DNA of 51,172 nt. Origin: JAVBME01 sp031552765 (GTDB lineage: Bacteria; Bacillota; Negativicutes; Acidaminococcales; JAISLQ01). Below are positions 42,161 to 50,745 of this stretch, in pieces. The DNA is taken from assembly GCA_031552765.1 (NCBI GenBank), contig JAVBME010000026.1, positions 1 through 51,172 of the forward strand, in the 5' to 3' direction. The position numbers and the translations under genes were made by a program. Position 1 is the first letter of the stretch. The number at the start of each line of letters is the position of its first letter. The notes beneath the pieces were generated by a model. That model was not told the DNA's origin. It did not search any database and saw nothing but the letters and a program-made list of their open reading frames with translations.

Positions 42161-42190
42161 TTGACAATACAGCATGTTTAGCAGTATAAT
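42161..42190 (+). promoter_or_regulatory. rpsU promoter
   Basis: TTGACA at 42161-42166 and TATAAT at 42185-42190 with an 18-base spacer, just after the HIT gene, leading into rpsU-yqeY. Confidence 0.8.
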
Positions 42191-42252
42191 TGTAAAGTGT
42201 ATCTAACGACTACACTCCCCTTAACAGGTTGATTATGGAGGGAGGGACAGAG

Positions 42253-42429
42253 ATGGCTGAAATAAAAGTTGGCAAGAACGAAACACTTGATAGCGCCCTT
42301 CGGCGGTTTAAACGCGCAACCCAAAAGGCGGGGGTTCTTTCCGAGGTTCGCAAACGCGAGCACTATGAGAAACCTAGCGTGAAACGCAAAAAGAAATCCG
42401 AGGCGGCAAGAAAACGCAAAACGAAGTAA
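42253..42429 (+). CDS. rpsU: 30S ribosomal protein S21
   Basis: A 58-residue basic ribosomal protein: EIKVGKNETLDSALRRFKRA at the N-terminus, then a Lys/Arg-rich tail (KRKKKSEAARKRKTK). The ATG at 42253 has GGAGGGA upstream; an ATG at 42235 precedes that site. S21 helps the ribosome engage mRNA. Co-transcribed with yqeY, as in many Firmicutes. Confidence 0.97.
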   Translation: MAEIKVGKNETLDSALRRFKRATQKAGVLSEVRKREHYEKPSVKRKKKSEAARKRKTK

Positions 42430-42443
42430 CCGGGGTGAATGCC

Positions 42444-42902
42444 ATGTCCATAAAAGCGCGCCTGGAAGAAGATATGAAAAATGCCATGCGTGAACGCGAA
42501 AGCGGCAAGTTTCGCCTGTCGGTCATCCGGATGGTCCGGGCCAGCATAAAAAATGCCGAGATAAATGAACGACGCGAATTAAACGACGACGAAGTATTGG
42601 GCGTTCTGGCCAAGGAAATGAAAATGCGCCGTGATTCTTATGAAGAATTTACCAAAGCGGGTCGCGCCGATCTGGCTGAAGCGGCACAACGGGAAACAGA
42701 GATACTCGCAGCCTACATGCCGGCCCAGCTTACCAGTGAAGAGGTAAGGGCGCAGGTTTTGGCCGTTATACAGGAAACCGGGGCGACCGGGCCAAAAGAT
42801 ATGGGCAAAGTAATGTCGGCGCTGACGCCAAAAACCAAAGGGCGCGCCGATGGCAAGGAAGTAAGCGTGATCGTTAAAGAACTGCTTGCTTCTCTTGGTT
42901 GA
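42444..42902 (+). CDS. yqeY: GatB/YqeY-domain protein
   Basis: A 152-residue helical protein of the YqeY family, homologous to the tRNA-binding tail of the amidotransferase GatB. It has KFRLSVIRMVRASIKNAEI, RAD(L)AE...ETEILAAYMPAQLT and TGPKDMGKVM stretches. The ATG at 42444 follows GGGGTG by 6 bases; an in-frame GTG at 42435 lacks spacing. Function is not firmly known; linkage to rpsU hints at translation. Confidence 0.93.
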   Translation: MSIKARLEEDMKNAMRERESGKFRLSVIRMVRASIKNAEINERRELNDDEVLGVLAKEMKMRRDSYEEFTKAGRADLAEAAQRETEILAAYMPAQLTSEEVRAQVLAVIQETGATGPKDMGKVMSALTPKTKGRADGKEVSVIVKELLASLG

Positions 42903-42906
42903 AGTT

Positions 42907-42950
42907 CTTAAGGGGGGAAGTGTTTATTGCACTCTCCCTTTTTGTTTATA
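42907..42950 (+). terminator. Probable terminator after yqeY
   Basis: AAGGGGGGAAGTG and CACTCTCCCTTTTT pair imperfectly around a 7-base loop, ending in five T. It partly separates rpsU-yqeY from the nfeD unit. Confidence 0.5.
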
Positions 42951-42973
42951 TTTTTTATTGGAGGACATGGACG

Positions 42974-44257
42974 ATGAAAAGGATCATAGCAATTATTTGC
43001 TTTTCCGTATTATTGTCCGGCGTATTATCCGTTGCGTCGGCTGCCCCGGGAGATACTGTGGTGCTGGTGGAGCTCAGCGGCGAGATAGACGAAGGGCAAG
43101 CGGCTTTAGTTTTGCGCGGCTTGTCTGAGGCAGAAAAGCTAAATGCCAAGGCATTTATTTTACAAATGGATACTTTTGGCGGCCTGGTGGCTTCTGCCAC
43201 GACCATGCGCGATAAAATTATCGACAGCAATATTCCTACTATCTGCTATATAAAAAACCGGGCCTGGTCGGCCGGGGCGCTTATAGCCATGGCGCACGGG
43301 AAGATAGCTATGGCGCCGGGAGGCAGTATCGGCGCGGCTGAACCCATACCGACCACTGAGAAAACTATAGCCGCGGTCAAGGCCGAATTTGCCGCGACGG
43401 CGACGCGCAGCGGGCGAAATCCCAAGGTAGCCGAAGCTATGGTTGATAAGACTCTCGGCTACAAAGAATATGCCAAACCCGGACAAATACTGGCTTTGAC
43501 CGACTATCAGGCGGAAAAAGAAGGCTATGCCGACTTTATCGCCAAAGACCGGCCTGAGCTGCTGGCTAAACTGGGCTACAGTGACGCCAAAGTAGTAGTG
43601 CTGGGCGAAAGCTGGCAGGAGAAACTGGTAGGATTTTTGGCAAAACCGGCTATAAAGTCGGTTCTTTTAGCAGTTATAATTTTCGCTATAATTTTTGAGA
43701 TAAAAACAGCCGGCACAGGTATAGGCGCCGGTATAGCCATTATCGCCGCCGCTATGTTTTTTGGCAGCAGCTTCCTATTTGGCCTCAGCGGTTGGCTGGA
43801 GCCGCTTTTATTCTTTGCCGGCATAGCTTTTTTGATTGCGGAGATATTTATACCGGGCTTCGGCATTTTTGGCATAGCAGGTATTTGCGCCATCATGGCC
43901 AGTTTCTTCCTCGTTTTGGGTGGCAACGCCAATGCCGTCATGTGGCTGGCTCTCAGTATACTTATTGCTCTGGTCTGTTTTTTGCTGATAATGAAAAGGC
44001 TGCCGACCAGCGCTTTATGGAGCAAGTTTGTACTGAAAAATTCTTCCACTAAAGAAGAAGGTTTTAGCAGTAACCCGGATTATGATAAATACCTCGATAA
44101 GGAAGGCGTAGTAATTACCCAACTGAGGCCTGGCGGTACGGCTGCAATAGACGGACAAAAATTCGATGTTTTGACCTATGGCGAATTTGTCCAGCCCGGC
44201 GCGAAGGTCATAGTGGTAAAAGTCGAAGGCAGCAAGTTATTTGTCAGGCCTTTATAA
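42974..44257 (+). CDS. NfeD-family membrane serine protease
   Basis: A 427-residue protein with signal peptide (1-23), a ClpP-like serine protease domain (about 28-210; nucleophile Ser99 in NRAWSAGALIAMA, GGSIGAAEPI), four to five membrane helices (about 235-350) and a C-terminal OB-fold NfeD domain (about 370-425). The ATG at 42974 has TTGGAGG upstream; an in-frame extension back to 42899 overlaps yqeY. Long NfeD proteases pair with flotillin/stomatin-like proteins, and floA follows at once. The role is in membrane quality control or microdomains, by family. Confidence 0.93.
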   Translation: MKRIIAIICFSVLLSGVLSVASAAPGDTVVLVELSGEIDEGQAALVLRGLSEAEKLNAKAFILQMDTFGGLVASATTMRDKIIDSNIPTICYIKNRAWSAGALIAMAHGKIAMAPGGSIGAAEPIPTTEKTIAAVKAEFAATATRSGRNPKVAEAMVDKTLGYKEYAKPGQILALTDYQAEKEGYADFIAKDRPELLAKLGYSDAKVVVLGESWQEKLVGFLAKPAIKSVLLAVIIFAIIFEIKTAGTGIGAGIAIIAAAMFFGSSFLFGLSGWLEPLLFFAGIAFLIAEIFIPGFGIFGIAGICAIMASFFLVLGGNANAVMWLALSILIALVCFLLIMKRLPTSALWSKFVLKNSSTKEEGFSSNPDYDKYLDKEGVVITQLRPGGTAAIDGQKFDVLTYGEFVQPGAKVIVVKVEGSKLFVRPL

Positions 44258-44286
44258 GAAAAAGTTAAGAGGAGTGTGAATTTACA

Positions 44287-45291
44287 GTGGAAATGATTTT
44301 AGGCAGCGGTTTTTTTATAATAGTAGTATTGGTGAGTATATTTCTCTTTTTACATTTTGTTCCCCTGGGGCTTTGGATATCAGCTATAGCAGCCGGCGCT
44401 GATGTAGGCATATTTAACCTTGTCGGTATGCGTTTGCGGCGGGTAAACCCCAATCAAATAGTACTGCCTCTGATAAAAGCCAATAAAGCCGGTCTCGGCG
44501 ATGTAAATACCGACCAGCTCGAAGCCCATTACCTGGCCGGCGGTAATGTCGACAAGGTAATAGATGCCCTTATTGCAGCGCAAAGAGCCCAGATACCGCT
44601 CACTTTGCAGCGCGCCTGCGCTATAGACCTGGCCGGTCGTAATGTACTGGAAGCCGTGCAAATGAGTGTTAACCCGAAAGTAATAGAAACGCCTGCTATT
44701 TCGGCTGTCGCCAAAAACGGCATCGAGCTGAAGGTAAAAGCGCGCGTTACCGTGCGCGCCAATATAGACCGTTTGGTCGGCGGCGCCGGCGAAGCTACCA
44801 TTATAGCCCGTGTTGGTGAAGGTATAGTTACCAGTGTCGGTTCTAAAAACGCGCATATGGAAGTTCTGGAAAACCCTGACCACATTTCGCGTACCGTGCT
44901 GGAAAAAGGTCTTGACTCAGGCACTGCTTTTGAAATACTCTCCATAGACATCGCTGACGTGGATGTTGGGCGCAATATTGGCGCGCAATTGCAGACCGAA
45001 CAGGCGGAAGCCGATAAACGCATCGCCCAGGCCAAGGCCGAAGAACGCCGCGCCATGGCTGTTGCTAAAGAACAGGAAATGAAGGCTTACACCCAGGAAA
45101 TGCAGGCCAAAGTCGTCGAAGCCGAATCCACCGTGCCGCAGGCTCTCGCTTCCGCTTTGCGCGAAGGGCGCCTAGGCGTAATGGACTACTATAATATGAA
45201 CAATATCGTTGCCGATACCGATATGAGAAAGACTATAGCTACGGCCGGCCCGGACGACAGCCACACAGGACCTTTGGGCGGCGGTAAATAA
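44287..45291 (+). CDS. floA: Flotillin-like protein FloA
   Basis: A 334-residue membrane-anchored SPFH protein of the FloA (YqfA) type. The N-terminal hydrophobic hairpin (about 5-43) leads into the PHB domain (VNPNQIVLPLIKANKAGLGD, VRANIDRLVGGAGEATIIARVGEG) and an alanine/glutamate-rich coiled coil (QAEADKRIAQAKAEERRA). The start is GTG at 44287 with GAGGAG somewhat far upstream; ATG at 44293 is possible. It organises membrane microdomains in Bacillus, and adjacency with NfeD is the usual pairing. Confidence 0.95.
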   Translation: MEMILGSGFFIIVVLVSIFLFLHFVPLGLWISAIAAGADVGIFNLVGMRLRRVNPNQIVLPLIKANKAGLGDVNTDQLEAHYLAGGNVDKVIDALIAAQRAQIPLTLQRACAIDLAGRNVLEAVQMSVNPKVIETPAISAVAKNGIELKVKARVTVRANIDRLVGGAGEATIIARVGEGIVTSVGSKNAHMEVLENPDHISRTVLEKGLDSGTAFEILSIDIADVDVGRNIGAQLQTEQAEADKRIAQAKAEERRAMAVAKEQEMKAYTQEMQAKVVEAESTVPQALASALREGRLGVMDYYNMNNIVADTDMRKTIATAGPDDSHTGPLGGGK

Positions 45292-45293
45292 CT

Positions 45294-45812
45294 ATGGATT
45301 TCATCGAACTGGTCGTCATGGCAATATGGGTGTTCGTGGTGCTGGTTCTGCCGATGTTGAAAAAGCAACAGGAAAAAAAGCGCACTAAACGCGAATACCC
45401 GGAATTCCCTGAGGAAAATTCCTCCACAGACATTTCTGCAGAAGAGCGTAAGCTGAAAGAATGGCTGGAAAACGTCTTTGGCAAACAAGAGGAAACAGGT
45501 TGGGAAAACGAACAGGCGAACGAAGACTACGAAGAAGAGGAAGAAGAGACTTATGCGCCACCGCCGGTTATTGCGCCGCGGCCTGCTTTTATAGAGCAAC
45601 AGGTTGTTTACAATACGGCGCACAAAATGGAGCCGGCCCATACCGCTATGCCTGAGATTGCCGCCAAACACAATCCCTGGCAGGGCAGGATAGGAAAAAA
45701 CCAGATGGCTTACGGCATGATAATGGCCGAAGTTTTTAGTAAACCGCGGGCATTGCGCCCTATCGAACGAAACGCATTTTCCTGTTCCAGAAAGAAGACC
45801 GCCGCAGTATAA
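45294..45812 (+). CDS. Small membrane-anchored acidic protein linked to nfeD-floA
   Basis: A 172-residue protein with one N-terminal membrane helix (about 4-22), a basic stop (KKQQEKKRTKR), a strongly acidic mid-section (EEEEEET near 78-85), then a proline-rich piece and a C-terminal NPWQGRIGKNQMAYGMIMAEVFSKPRALRP. It starts two bases after floA, so it is translationally coupled and probably an accessory of the NfeD/FloA complex. I know no named family; the C-terminal block resembles short tails seen in Negativicutes proteins, but I cannot verify that here. Confidence 0.75.
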   Translation: MDFIELVVMAIWVFVVLVLPMLKKQQEKKRTKREYPEFPEENSSTDISAEERKLKEWLENVFGKQEETGWENEQANEDYEEEEEETYAPPPVIAPRPAFIEQQVVYNTAHKMEPAHTAMPEIAAKHNPWQGRIGKNQMAYGMIMAEVFSKPRALRPIERNAFSCSRKKTAAV

Positions 45813-45830
45813 CTAGTGGAGGTGCAAGGC

Positions 45831-46577
45831 GTGCAGGTGCAGTATTTTAAAGAATATAGCGATAGCCTCAAGCGGGATATGGAATTTAAAGTATATGGGC
45901 ATGCCGGCAAACCTGCTTTGTTTTTTCCTTCGCAGGATGGAAGGTTTTACCAGTATGAAGATTTTGGCATGATTGACGCCTGCAAAAATTTTGTTGAAGA
46001 TGGCAGGATGCAGATGTTTTGCGTGGACAGCATGGATGCTGAATCATGGTCGGCCGAAGATAAAACGCCGCGGGAGCGGATCGCCTGCCATGAACAGTAC
46101 GTAAAATATATACTGGATGATTTTCTTCCTTTATTGCGCGATGTACAGGGAAATAAAAATGAACCCGGCAAAGAACTTCTCTTCGCCGGGGTAAGCATGG
46201 GGGCGGCTCATGCCGCCAACTTCTTTTTTCGTTTTCCGGTTCTGGGCGATGCTTTAATCGCCTTAAGCGGCATGTACAGTACTAGGCCTGTGTTGGGCGA
46301 CTATATGGACAGCAAGGTGTATTTTAATTCTGTGGCCGATTACTTGTCCAACACCGACGATCCTGCTGCGCTTGAAAAATACAGGCATAGCAAGATCGTC
46401 ATCTGCTGCGGTCAGGGCGATTATGAAGATTTAATGGTAACTGAAACGCTGAAAATAAAAGAAGTGTTGGCAGCAAAAGACATCCCGGCCTGGATAGACT
46501 TTTGGGGTAAAGATGTTAACCATGACTGGGATTGGTGGCGCAAACAAATGCCGTATTTTCTCGGCCATGTTTTGTAA
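45831..46577 (+). CDS. Esterase-like alpha/beta hydrolase (COG4947 type)
   Basis: A 248-residue cytosolic protein of the putative-esterase group of alpha/beta hydrolases. Nucleophile elbow GVSMGAAHAANFFFRFP (about residue 125), ALSGMYSTR, ICCGQGDYED near the acid position and VNHDWDWWRKQMPYFL with the C-terminal His. The GTG at 45831 follows GGAGGTG by 6 bases; upstream in-frame GTGs fall in or before that site. It follows the small floA-linked gene by 18 bases and may be in the same transcript. The substrate is unknown. Confidence 0.85.
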   Translation: MQVQYFKEYSDSLKRDMEFKVYGHAGKPALFFPSQDGRFYQYEDFGMIDACKNFVEDGRMQMFCVDSMDAESWSAEDKTPRERIACHEQYVKYILDDFLPLLRDVQGNKNEPGKELLFAGVSMGAAHAANFFFRFPVLGDALIALSGMYSTRPVLGDYMDSKVYFNSVADYLSNTDDPAALEKYRHSKIVICCGQGDYEDLMVTETLKIKEVLAAKDIPAWIDFWGKDVNHDWDWWRKQMPYFLGHVL

Positions 46578-46721
46578 AGACATTTTGGCCGCGACCGGGC
46601 GCCGTTTTATTCGATGGCTCCTGGTTTATTATTTTTCGCGGCATAATGGGCCTTAAGTTCTTTAGCAAATGAGAAATAGCGGTTTTATTTATGAAACGCT
46701 TTTTCGTGGAGTGTATCAGCA

Positions 46722-47477
46722 ATGAACAAACTGGAAAAATATCAAAGAGAATTAAGAAGAGTAGATGAATTTGCCCGCATGGCGACACCCATCCACGCTC
46801 TGCACCCTTTGGCCAAAATTGTTACTACTTTGGTCTTCTTGCTTGTCGTAGTATCTTTTCCTGAGCGGGCGATTATCAATCTTTTGCTTTTGTTTTCCTA
46901 TCCGGTATTTATCGCTACTGCCGCCAATATACCGTGGGATTTTCTACTGCTGCGTCTCCTTATGGTTTCACCTTTCGTGGCCGGGCTAGCTATCTCCGGC
47001 CTTATATTTGAACAAATCGCCAGGCATGACATGATATTCAGCCTGTTGCTGTTTTTGGGCATAATATTAAAATTTTCCCTCACCGTACTGGCGGCGCTGC
47101 TGCTTTTAGCCAGCACCGGGTTAGCGAGGCTGGCCTCTTCTCTTTATATATTACCTATACCTAACGTATTTATCAACCAGCTGCTCTTTTTATACAGATA
47201 TATATATGTTTTGCTTGTAGAGTTGCTGCATACTATGGAAGCATACAGCCTGCGAGCCGCCGGCAGGAAAGTTGGCATAAAAACGTGGGGTTCGATGGCG
47301 GGACAAATACTTTTGCGGACATTAAACAGGGTGGAAAACATACACGGCGCGATGCTGCTGCGCGGTTTTAACGGGAAACTTAATATGACCGGCGGTCAAA
47401 ATATCGACTATTGGGATATTGCTTATATGTCTATAACATCCGGTATAATTTTACTGGTACGTTTTACAGTGGCTTAG
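46722..47477 (+). CDS. cbiQ: CbiQ/EcfT-family transporter membrane protein
   Basis: A 251-residue polytopic protein of the CbiQ/EcfT family, the energy-coupling transmembrane subunit of cobalt/nickel or vitamin ECF transporters. It has about five helices; coupling-helix Ala-Arg-Gly-like motifs appear as SLRAAGRKV and AMLLRGFNGK (the two 'ARG' sites that contact the ATPase). GGAG precedes the ATG. It pairs with the downstream ATPase. No CbiM/CbiN substrate subunit is encoded in this window, so the metal call is by similarity. Confidence 0.85.
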   Translation: MNKLEKYQRELRRVDEFARMATPIHALHPLAKIVTTLVFLLVVVSFPERAIINLLLLFSYPVFIATAANIPWDFLLLRLLMVSPFVAGLAISGLIFEQIARHDMIFSLLLFLGIILKFSLTVLAALLLLASTGLARLASSLYILPIPNVFINQLLFLYRYIYVLLVELLHTMEAYSLRAAGRKVGIKTWGSMAGQILLRTLNRVENIHGAMLLRGFNGKLNMTGGQNIDYWDIAYMSITSGIILLVRFTVA

Positions 47478-47492
47478 AAAGGAGGGCATATT

Positions 47493-48242
47493 TTGGCAGT
47501 AATAATAAAAATGGATAGCCTCGGCTACATATATCCTTGTGGTCGGCAAGCCCTTTCGGGAGTAAGCTGTGAAATTGAAGAAGGCGAGTCGGTTGGTCTG
47601 GTAGGCGCTAATGGCGCAGGCAAATCTACTTTTTTAGGTATTTTAGCCGGTCTCTATATGCCTGCCGGCGGGGTTGTGGAAATCGGCGGTCTGGCGCTAA
47701 ACAAAAGCAATTTACAGGCGATACGCCAAACAGTCGGATTGGTCTTTCAAAATCCAGATAACCAGCTTTTTATGCCTACAGTATTGGACGATGTGGCCTT
47801 TGGCCTCTTTAATAAGGGGATGGATAAAGTACAAATTGTAGCCGAAGCAAGAGAGGCCCTGGCTATGGTGGGGGCTGAAAACCTTTCCAGCCGCGCTCCG
47901 TACCAGCTGTCCGGCGGTGAAAAACGCCTGGCGGCAGTGGCCGCGGTACTGGCCATGCAGCCGCCGGTATTGGCTTTCGACGAGCCCACTTCTGGCCTTG
48001 ATCCTTTTTCCCGGCGCCAGCTTATAGATATAATGATCAATCGTGCTGAAACGAAAATAATTGCCACACATGACCTCGATATGGTGCTGGACGTGTGTGA
48101 TAAGGTTATAATATTGAGCGCGGGCAGGCTTATTGCCATGGGAAAGACCAAAAGCATACTTGCTGATAAAGCGCTGCTGGCAGGAGCCAGACTGGAACTG
48201 CCGCTAAAAATGCAGGCGTGCCCTGTCTGCGGCAAACAATAA
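47493..48242 (+). CDS. cbiO: CbiO/EcfA-family ABC transporter ATPase
   Basis: A 249-residue ABC ATPase. Walker A GANGAGKST (38-46), Q-loop VFQNPDNQLFMPTV typical of ECF ATPases, signature YQLSGGEKRLAAVAA, Walker B VLAFDEPTSGLDP and switch His in IATHDLDMV. A CPVCGK cysteine pair ends the protein, an unusual addition that could bind metal. The start is TTG at 47493 with AAAGGAGG 8 bases upstream. It energises the CbiQ partner 15 bases upstream. Confidence 0.92.
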   Translation: MAVIIKMDSLGYIYPCGRQALSGVSCEIEEGESVGLVGANGAGKSTFLGILAGLYMPAGGVVEIGGLALNKSNLQAIRQTVGLVFQNPDNQLFMPTVLDDVAFGLFNKGMDKVQIVAEAREALAMVGAENLSSRAPYQLSGGEKRLAAVAAVLAMQPPVLAFDEPTSGLDPFSRRQLIDIMINRAETKIIATHDLDMVLDVCDKVIILSAGRLIAMGKTKSILADKALLAGARLELPLKMQACPVCGKQ

Positions 48243-48277
48243 AAAACAAAGACCCTCTTTGAGGGCCTTTGTTTTTT
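48241..48277. terminator. Bidirectional terminator between cbiO and the PBP gene
   Basis: AAAAAACAAAGACCCTC / GAGGGCCTTTGTTTTTT (one mismatch) with a TTT loop. It serves the two convergent genes. Confidence 0.92.
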
Positions 48278-50318
48278 ATTGTTCTTGTTTATCTTTGTCA
48301 TCTTTTTTAGGCGGTTTAGGAACAGGCTTCAATGGTTTGTCGCCGGGCTTTGCAGGTGGCCGCTGGATGGGCGGCGGCGCGCCGGGCTGCTTGGAATCTT
48401 TCTCGGTGGGGTCTACATCCTGTTTTATCGTAGGTTCTGGTGGGATTATTGTACCGGATGGGCGGGAGAAGCCTATTGCAGGTGAGTCTTTCAAAGCTAC
48501 GGACATGAAATTGTGCCAGATGCTGGCCGGCATGTCGCCGCCGGTCATGCCCCGGAGATCGCCGCCTTCATCGTTGCCTATCCATACAGCTGTCGACAAA
48601 TCAGGTGTGAAACCGACGAACCAGGCGTCTTTGTATTCGCTGGTAGTACCTGTCTTGCCGGCGCAGGGACGTCCGATAGCCGCGCCGGTACCGGTGCCGC
48701 GCCGCATTACATCCTGCATCATATCTGTAACGATATAGGCGCTGGTTGCGGGTACTACTTGTTTACCCTGCTGTTCGGCGGTAAAAATAGTCTTGTTGTT
48801 GCGGTCGACTACTTTTAGAATAGCTACTGGCTGGTTATATACGCCGTTAGCGGCAAAAACACCAAAGGCGCTGGCCATTTCAAGCGGCGTTACGCCGCGC
48901 GTCAGGCCGCCCAGAGACATGGCCAGATTTACATCGCTCACCGGGCCGGAAGTTACTAGAGTGGAAATGCCCATACGCTGTGCGTAAGCCAGAACTTTTT
49001 CCGGCGTAGCCTGCTGCGCTAAAATGACAGCCGGTATATTGTAAGAATAGGTGAGCGCTGTCCGCATACTTACTTTACCGTGGAACTTCCAGTCGTAGTT
49101 GCGGGGGTTCCAGCCGGGCAGTTTCATGTCCTTGTCATTCAATATAGTAGCCGGAGTCAGGCCGCTTTCTATAGCCGCCAAATAAACAAAAGGCTTGAAA
49201 GCAGAACCGGGCTGGCGTATGGCTAAAACGGCGCGGTTAAACTGGTCGGTGCCGCGTCCGCCCACCATGGCCATTATCTGGCCGTTACGCGGATCTATAG
49301 ACACAAGGGCGCCCTGTGGTTGCTGAAGCTTCTTTTCATCAGTAGAATATACCGGCAGTTCGCCCATAGCCTTTTCAGCGGCGGCCTGCATTTTTATGTC
49401 GATACTGGTGTAGATTTTTAAGCCTTCTTTATATACGGCATCCGCGCCAAACTTATCAATGACTAGTTGCGTCACATAATCGATATAATAATCAAGCATT
49501 TTGTTATTTGCTTTATTATGTGAAGTAAGGTCAATTTTCTCAGCCTTGGCGGTGGCAGCCTCTTCAGGGGTAATGAACTGGTAACGCACTAGTTGGTCGA
49601 GGACGACTTCCTGGCGCGCTTTGGCCGCTTTAAAGTTATTTAAAGGGGAATAATAATTGGGGCTTTTCGGTATACCGGCCAGCATTGCGCATTGCGCCAA
49701 GGATAACTTGCTAACGTCTTTGCCGAAATATATCCTGGCGGCCGACTGTACGCCGTAAGCGCCTTGCCCGAAGTAGATCTGATTGAGGTACATCTCGAGT
49801 ATTTCAGACTTACTGTACTTCTTTTCTATTTGGAAGGCGACGAAAGCCTCCTGGATTTTTCTCTTTAAAGTCTGCTCTTGTGTCAGAACGGCATTTTTCG
49901 CCAGCTGTTGGGTAATAGTGCTGCCGCCTTCAGAAATTTCCTTATTGGTAAGATTACTCCAAACAGCACGCAAGATGGCCCGCGGGTCAACGCCGATATG
50001 CTGGTAAAAGCGTATATCTTCTATTGCGATAAAAGAATCCTGTAGATTTTTCGGTACTTCACTCAATCTTACAGGTATACGGTTTTCTTCAGACTTAGTA
50101 GTAGCTATCAGTGCGCCGTTGCGGTCAAAAAACTGTGACGCTGCGTCCGGGCGCAAATCTCCCAGGTTTTCAGGTAAACTCTTAACGCTTGCCGTTACAA
50201 AACCTATCAAAGTACCTGCGGCGACAACCGCAGCTACTACAAAAACAATAATAAATAGTCTCAAATACTTAAACCTTCCTTTTGCTGTTTTAGACTGCTT
50301 GTTACTATCATTATCCAT
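48276..50318 (-). CDS. Class A penicillin-binding protein (PBP1A type)
   Basis: A 680-residue bifunctional cell-wall synthase. N-terminal membrane anchor (about 17-40), GT51 glycosyltransferase domain (EDIRFYQHIGVDPRAILRAV with catalytic Glu, GGSTITQQLAKNAVL, KRKIQEAFVAFQIEKKYSK) and transpeptidase domain with GSAFKPF (SxxK), SYN and KTGTTSEYKD. The C-terminal tail is proline/lysine rich and extracytoplasmic. The start ATG has TAGGAGGG upstream. It polymerises and cross-links peptidoglycan. Ends at the shared terminator with cbiO. Confidence 0.97.
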   Translation of the reverse strand: MDNDSNKQSKTAKGRFKYLRLFIIVFVVAAVVAAGTLIGFVTASVKSLPENLGDLRPDAASQFFDRNGALIATTKSEENRIPVRLSEVPKNLQDSFIAIEDIRFYQHIGVDPRAILRAVWSNLTNKEISEGGSTITQQLAKNAVLTQEQTLKRKIQEAFVAFQIEKKYSKSEILEMYLNQIYFGQGAYGVQSAARIYFGKDVSKLSLAQCAMLAGIPKSPNYYSPLNNFKAAKARQEVVLDQLVRYQFITPEEAATAKAEKIDLTSHNKANNKMLDYYIDYVTQLVIDKFGADAVYKEGLKIYTSIDIKMQAAAEKAMGELPVYSTDEKKLQQPQGALVSIDPRNGQIMAMVGGRGTDQFNRAVLAIRQPGSAFKPFVYLAAIESGLTPATILNDKDMKLPGWNPRNYDWKFHGKVSMRTALTYSYNIPAVILAQQATPEKVLAYAQRMGISTLVTSGPVSDVNLAMSLGGLTRGVTPLEMASAFGVFAANGVYNQPVAILKVVDRNNKTIFTAEQQGKQVVPATSAYIVTDMMQDVMRRGTGTGAAIGRPCAGKTGTTSEYKDAWFVGFTPDLSTAVWIGNDEGGDLRGMTGGDMPASIWHNFMSVALKDSPAIGFSRPSGTIIPPEPTIKQDVDPTEKDSKQPGAPPPIQRPPAKPGDKPLKPVPKPPKKDDKDKQEQ

Positions 50319-50369
50319 ATAAAAGGAACCCTCCTAGAATAAATGCGTCAACAAAGAACTGGGCACTAA

Positions 50370-50381
50370 AACATTATAACA
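50370..50381 (-). promoter_or_regulatory. Promoter -10 region of the PBP gene
   Basis: On the minus strand TGTTATAAT (extended -10 pattern) spans 50381-50373, about 55 bases before the PBP start. A clear -35 is not visible at normal spacing. Confidence 0.5.
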
Positions 50382-50507
50382 CAAAATCATAAGAGAAAAA
50401 AACCGTCAATAAAACAGAACATATAACAGCAATCTAGCGTTGTATAGCTAGCTGAAAAGGATTTCAAAATAAAAACAAAAAAAATACAAAGAAAAGCAAA
50501 AATACTG

Positions 50508-50537
50508 TTGACAGCCCATTTGAGGCTGTGATATATT
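50508..50537 (+). promoter_or_regulatory. rrn operon promoter
   Basis: TTGACA at 50508-50513 and TATATT at 50532-50537 (18-base spacer, with TGA just before the -10) lie downstream of an A-rich tract. The transcript would start near 50544, about 200 nt before 16S. Confidence 0.75.
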
Positions 50538-50745
50538 AAATAAGCCGCACAGAGATGGTACGGCAAAAAAGCACCTTGAAAACTGGATAATGGCAGGAAA
50601 AAAGAGTCGGATGAGCTACATTATGTGAAAGCAAAATGTAGAACGGGAAGCCAATGCCCAAAAGATTGGCAAAGTCAGTGGTTTAGAGCCAATTGAACTT
50701 ACATCATTAACAACAGTCTGGCAAGAAATTGCCGGACTGTAAAAT

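Larger units (their letters stand above)
50319..50745. other. rRNA operon upstream region and 16S leader
   Basis: No protein gene. It holds the divergent PBP promoter, an A-rich upstream tract (about 50455-50500) suited to an UP element, the rrn promoter, and a leader with two stem-loops: CTACATT/AATGTAG (about 50616-50641) and CAGTCTGGCAA-GAAA-TTGCCGGACTG (50714-50739). The latter ends 6 bases before 16S and is likely used in rRNA processing. A conserved-looking CACCTTGAAAACTGGATAAT stretch precedes them. Confidence 0.75.

Noticed and set aside
46578..46721. A cobalamin or metal riboswitch before cbiQ.
   Set aside because: The gap is only 144 bases, lacks a B12-box-like conserved sequence and shows at best a weak hairpin (AGCG...CGCT with T run).
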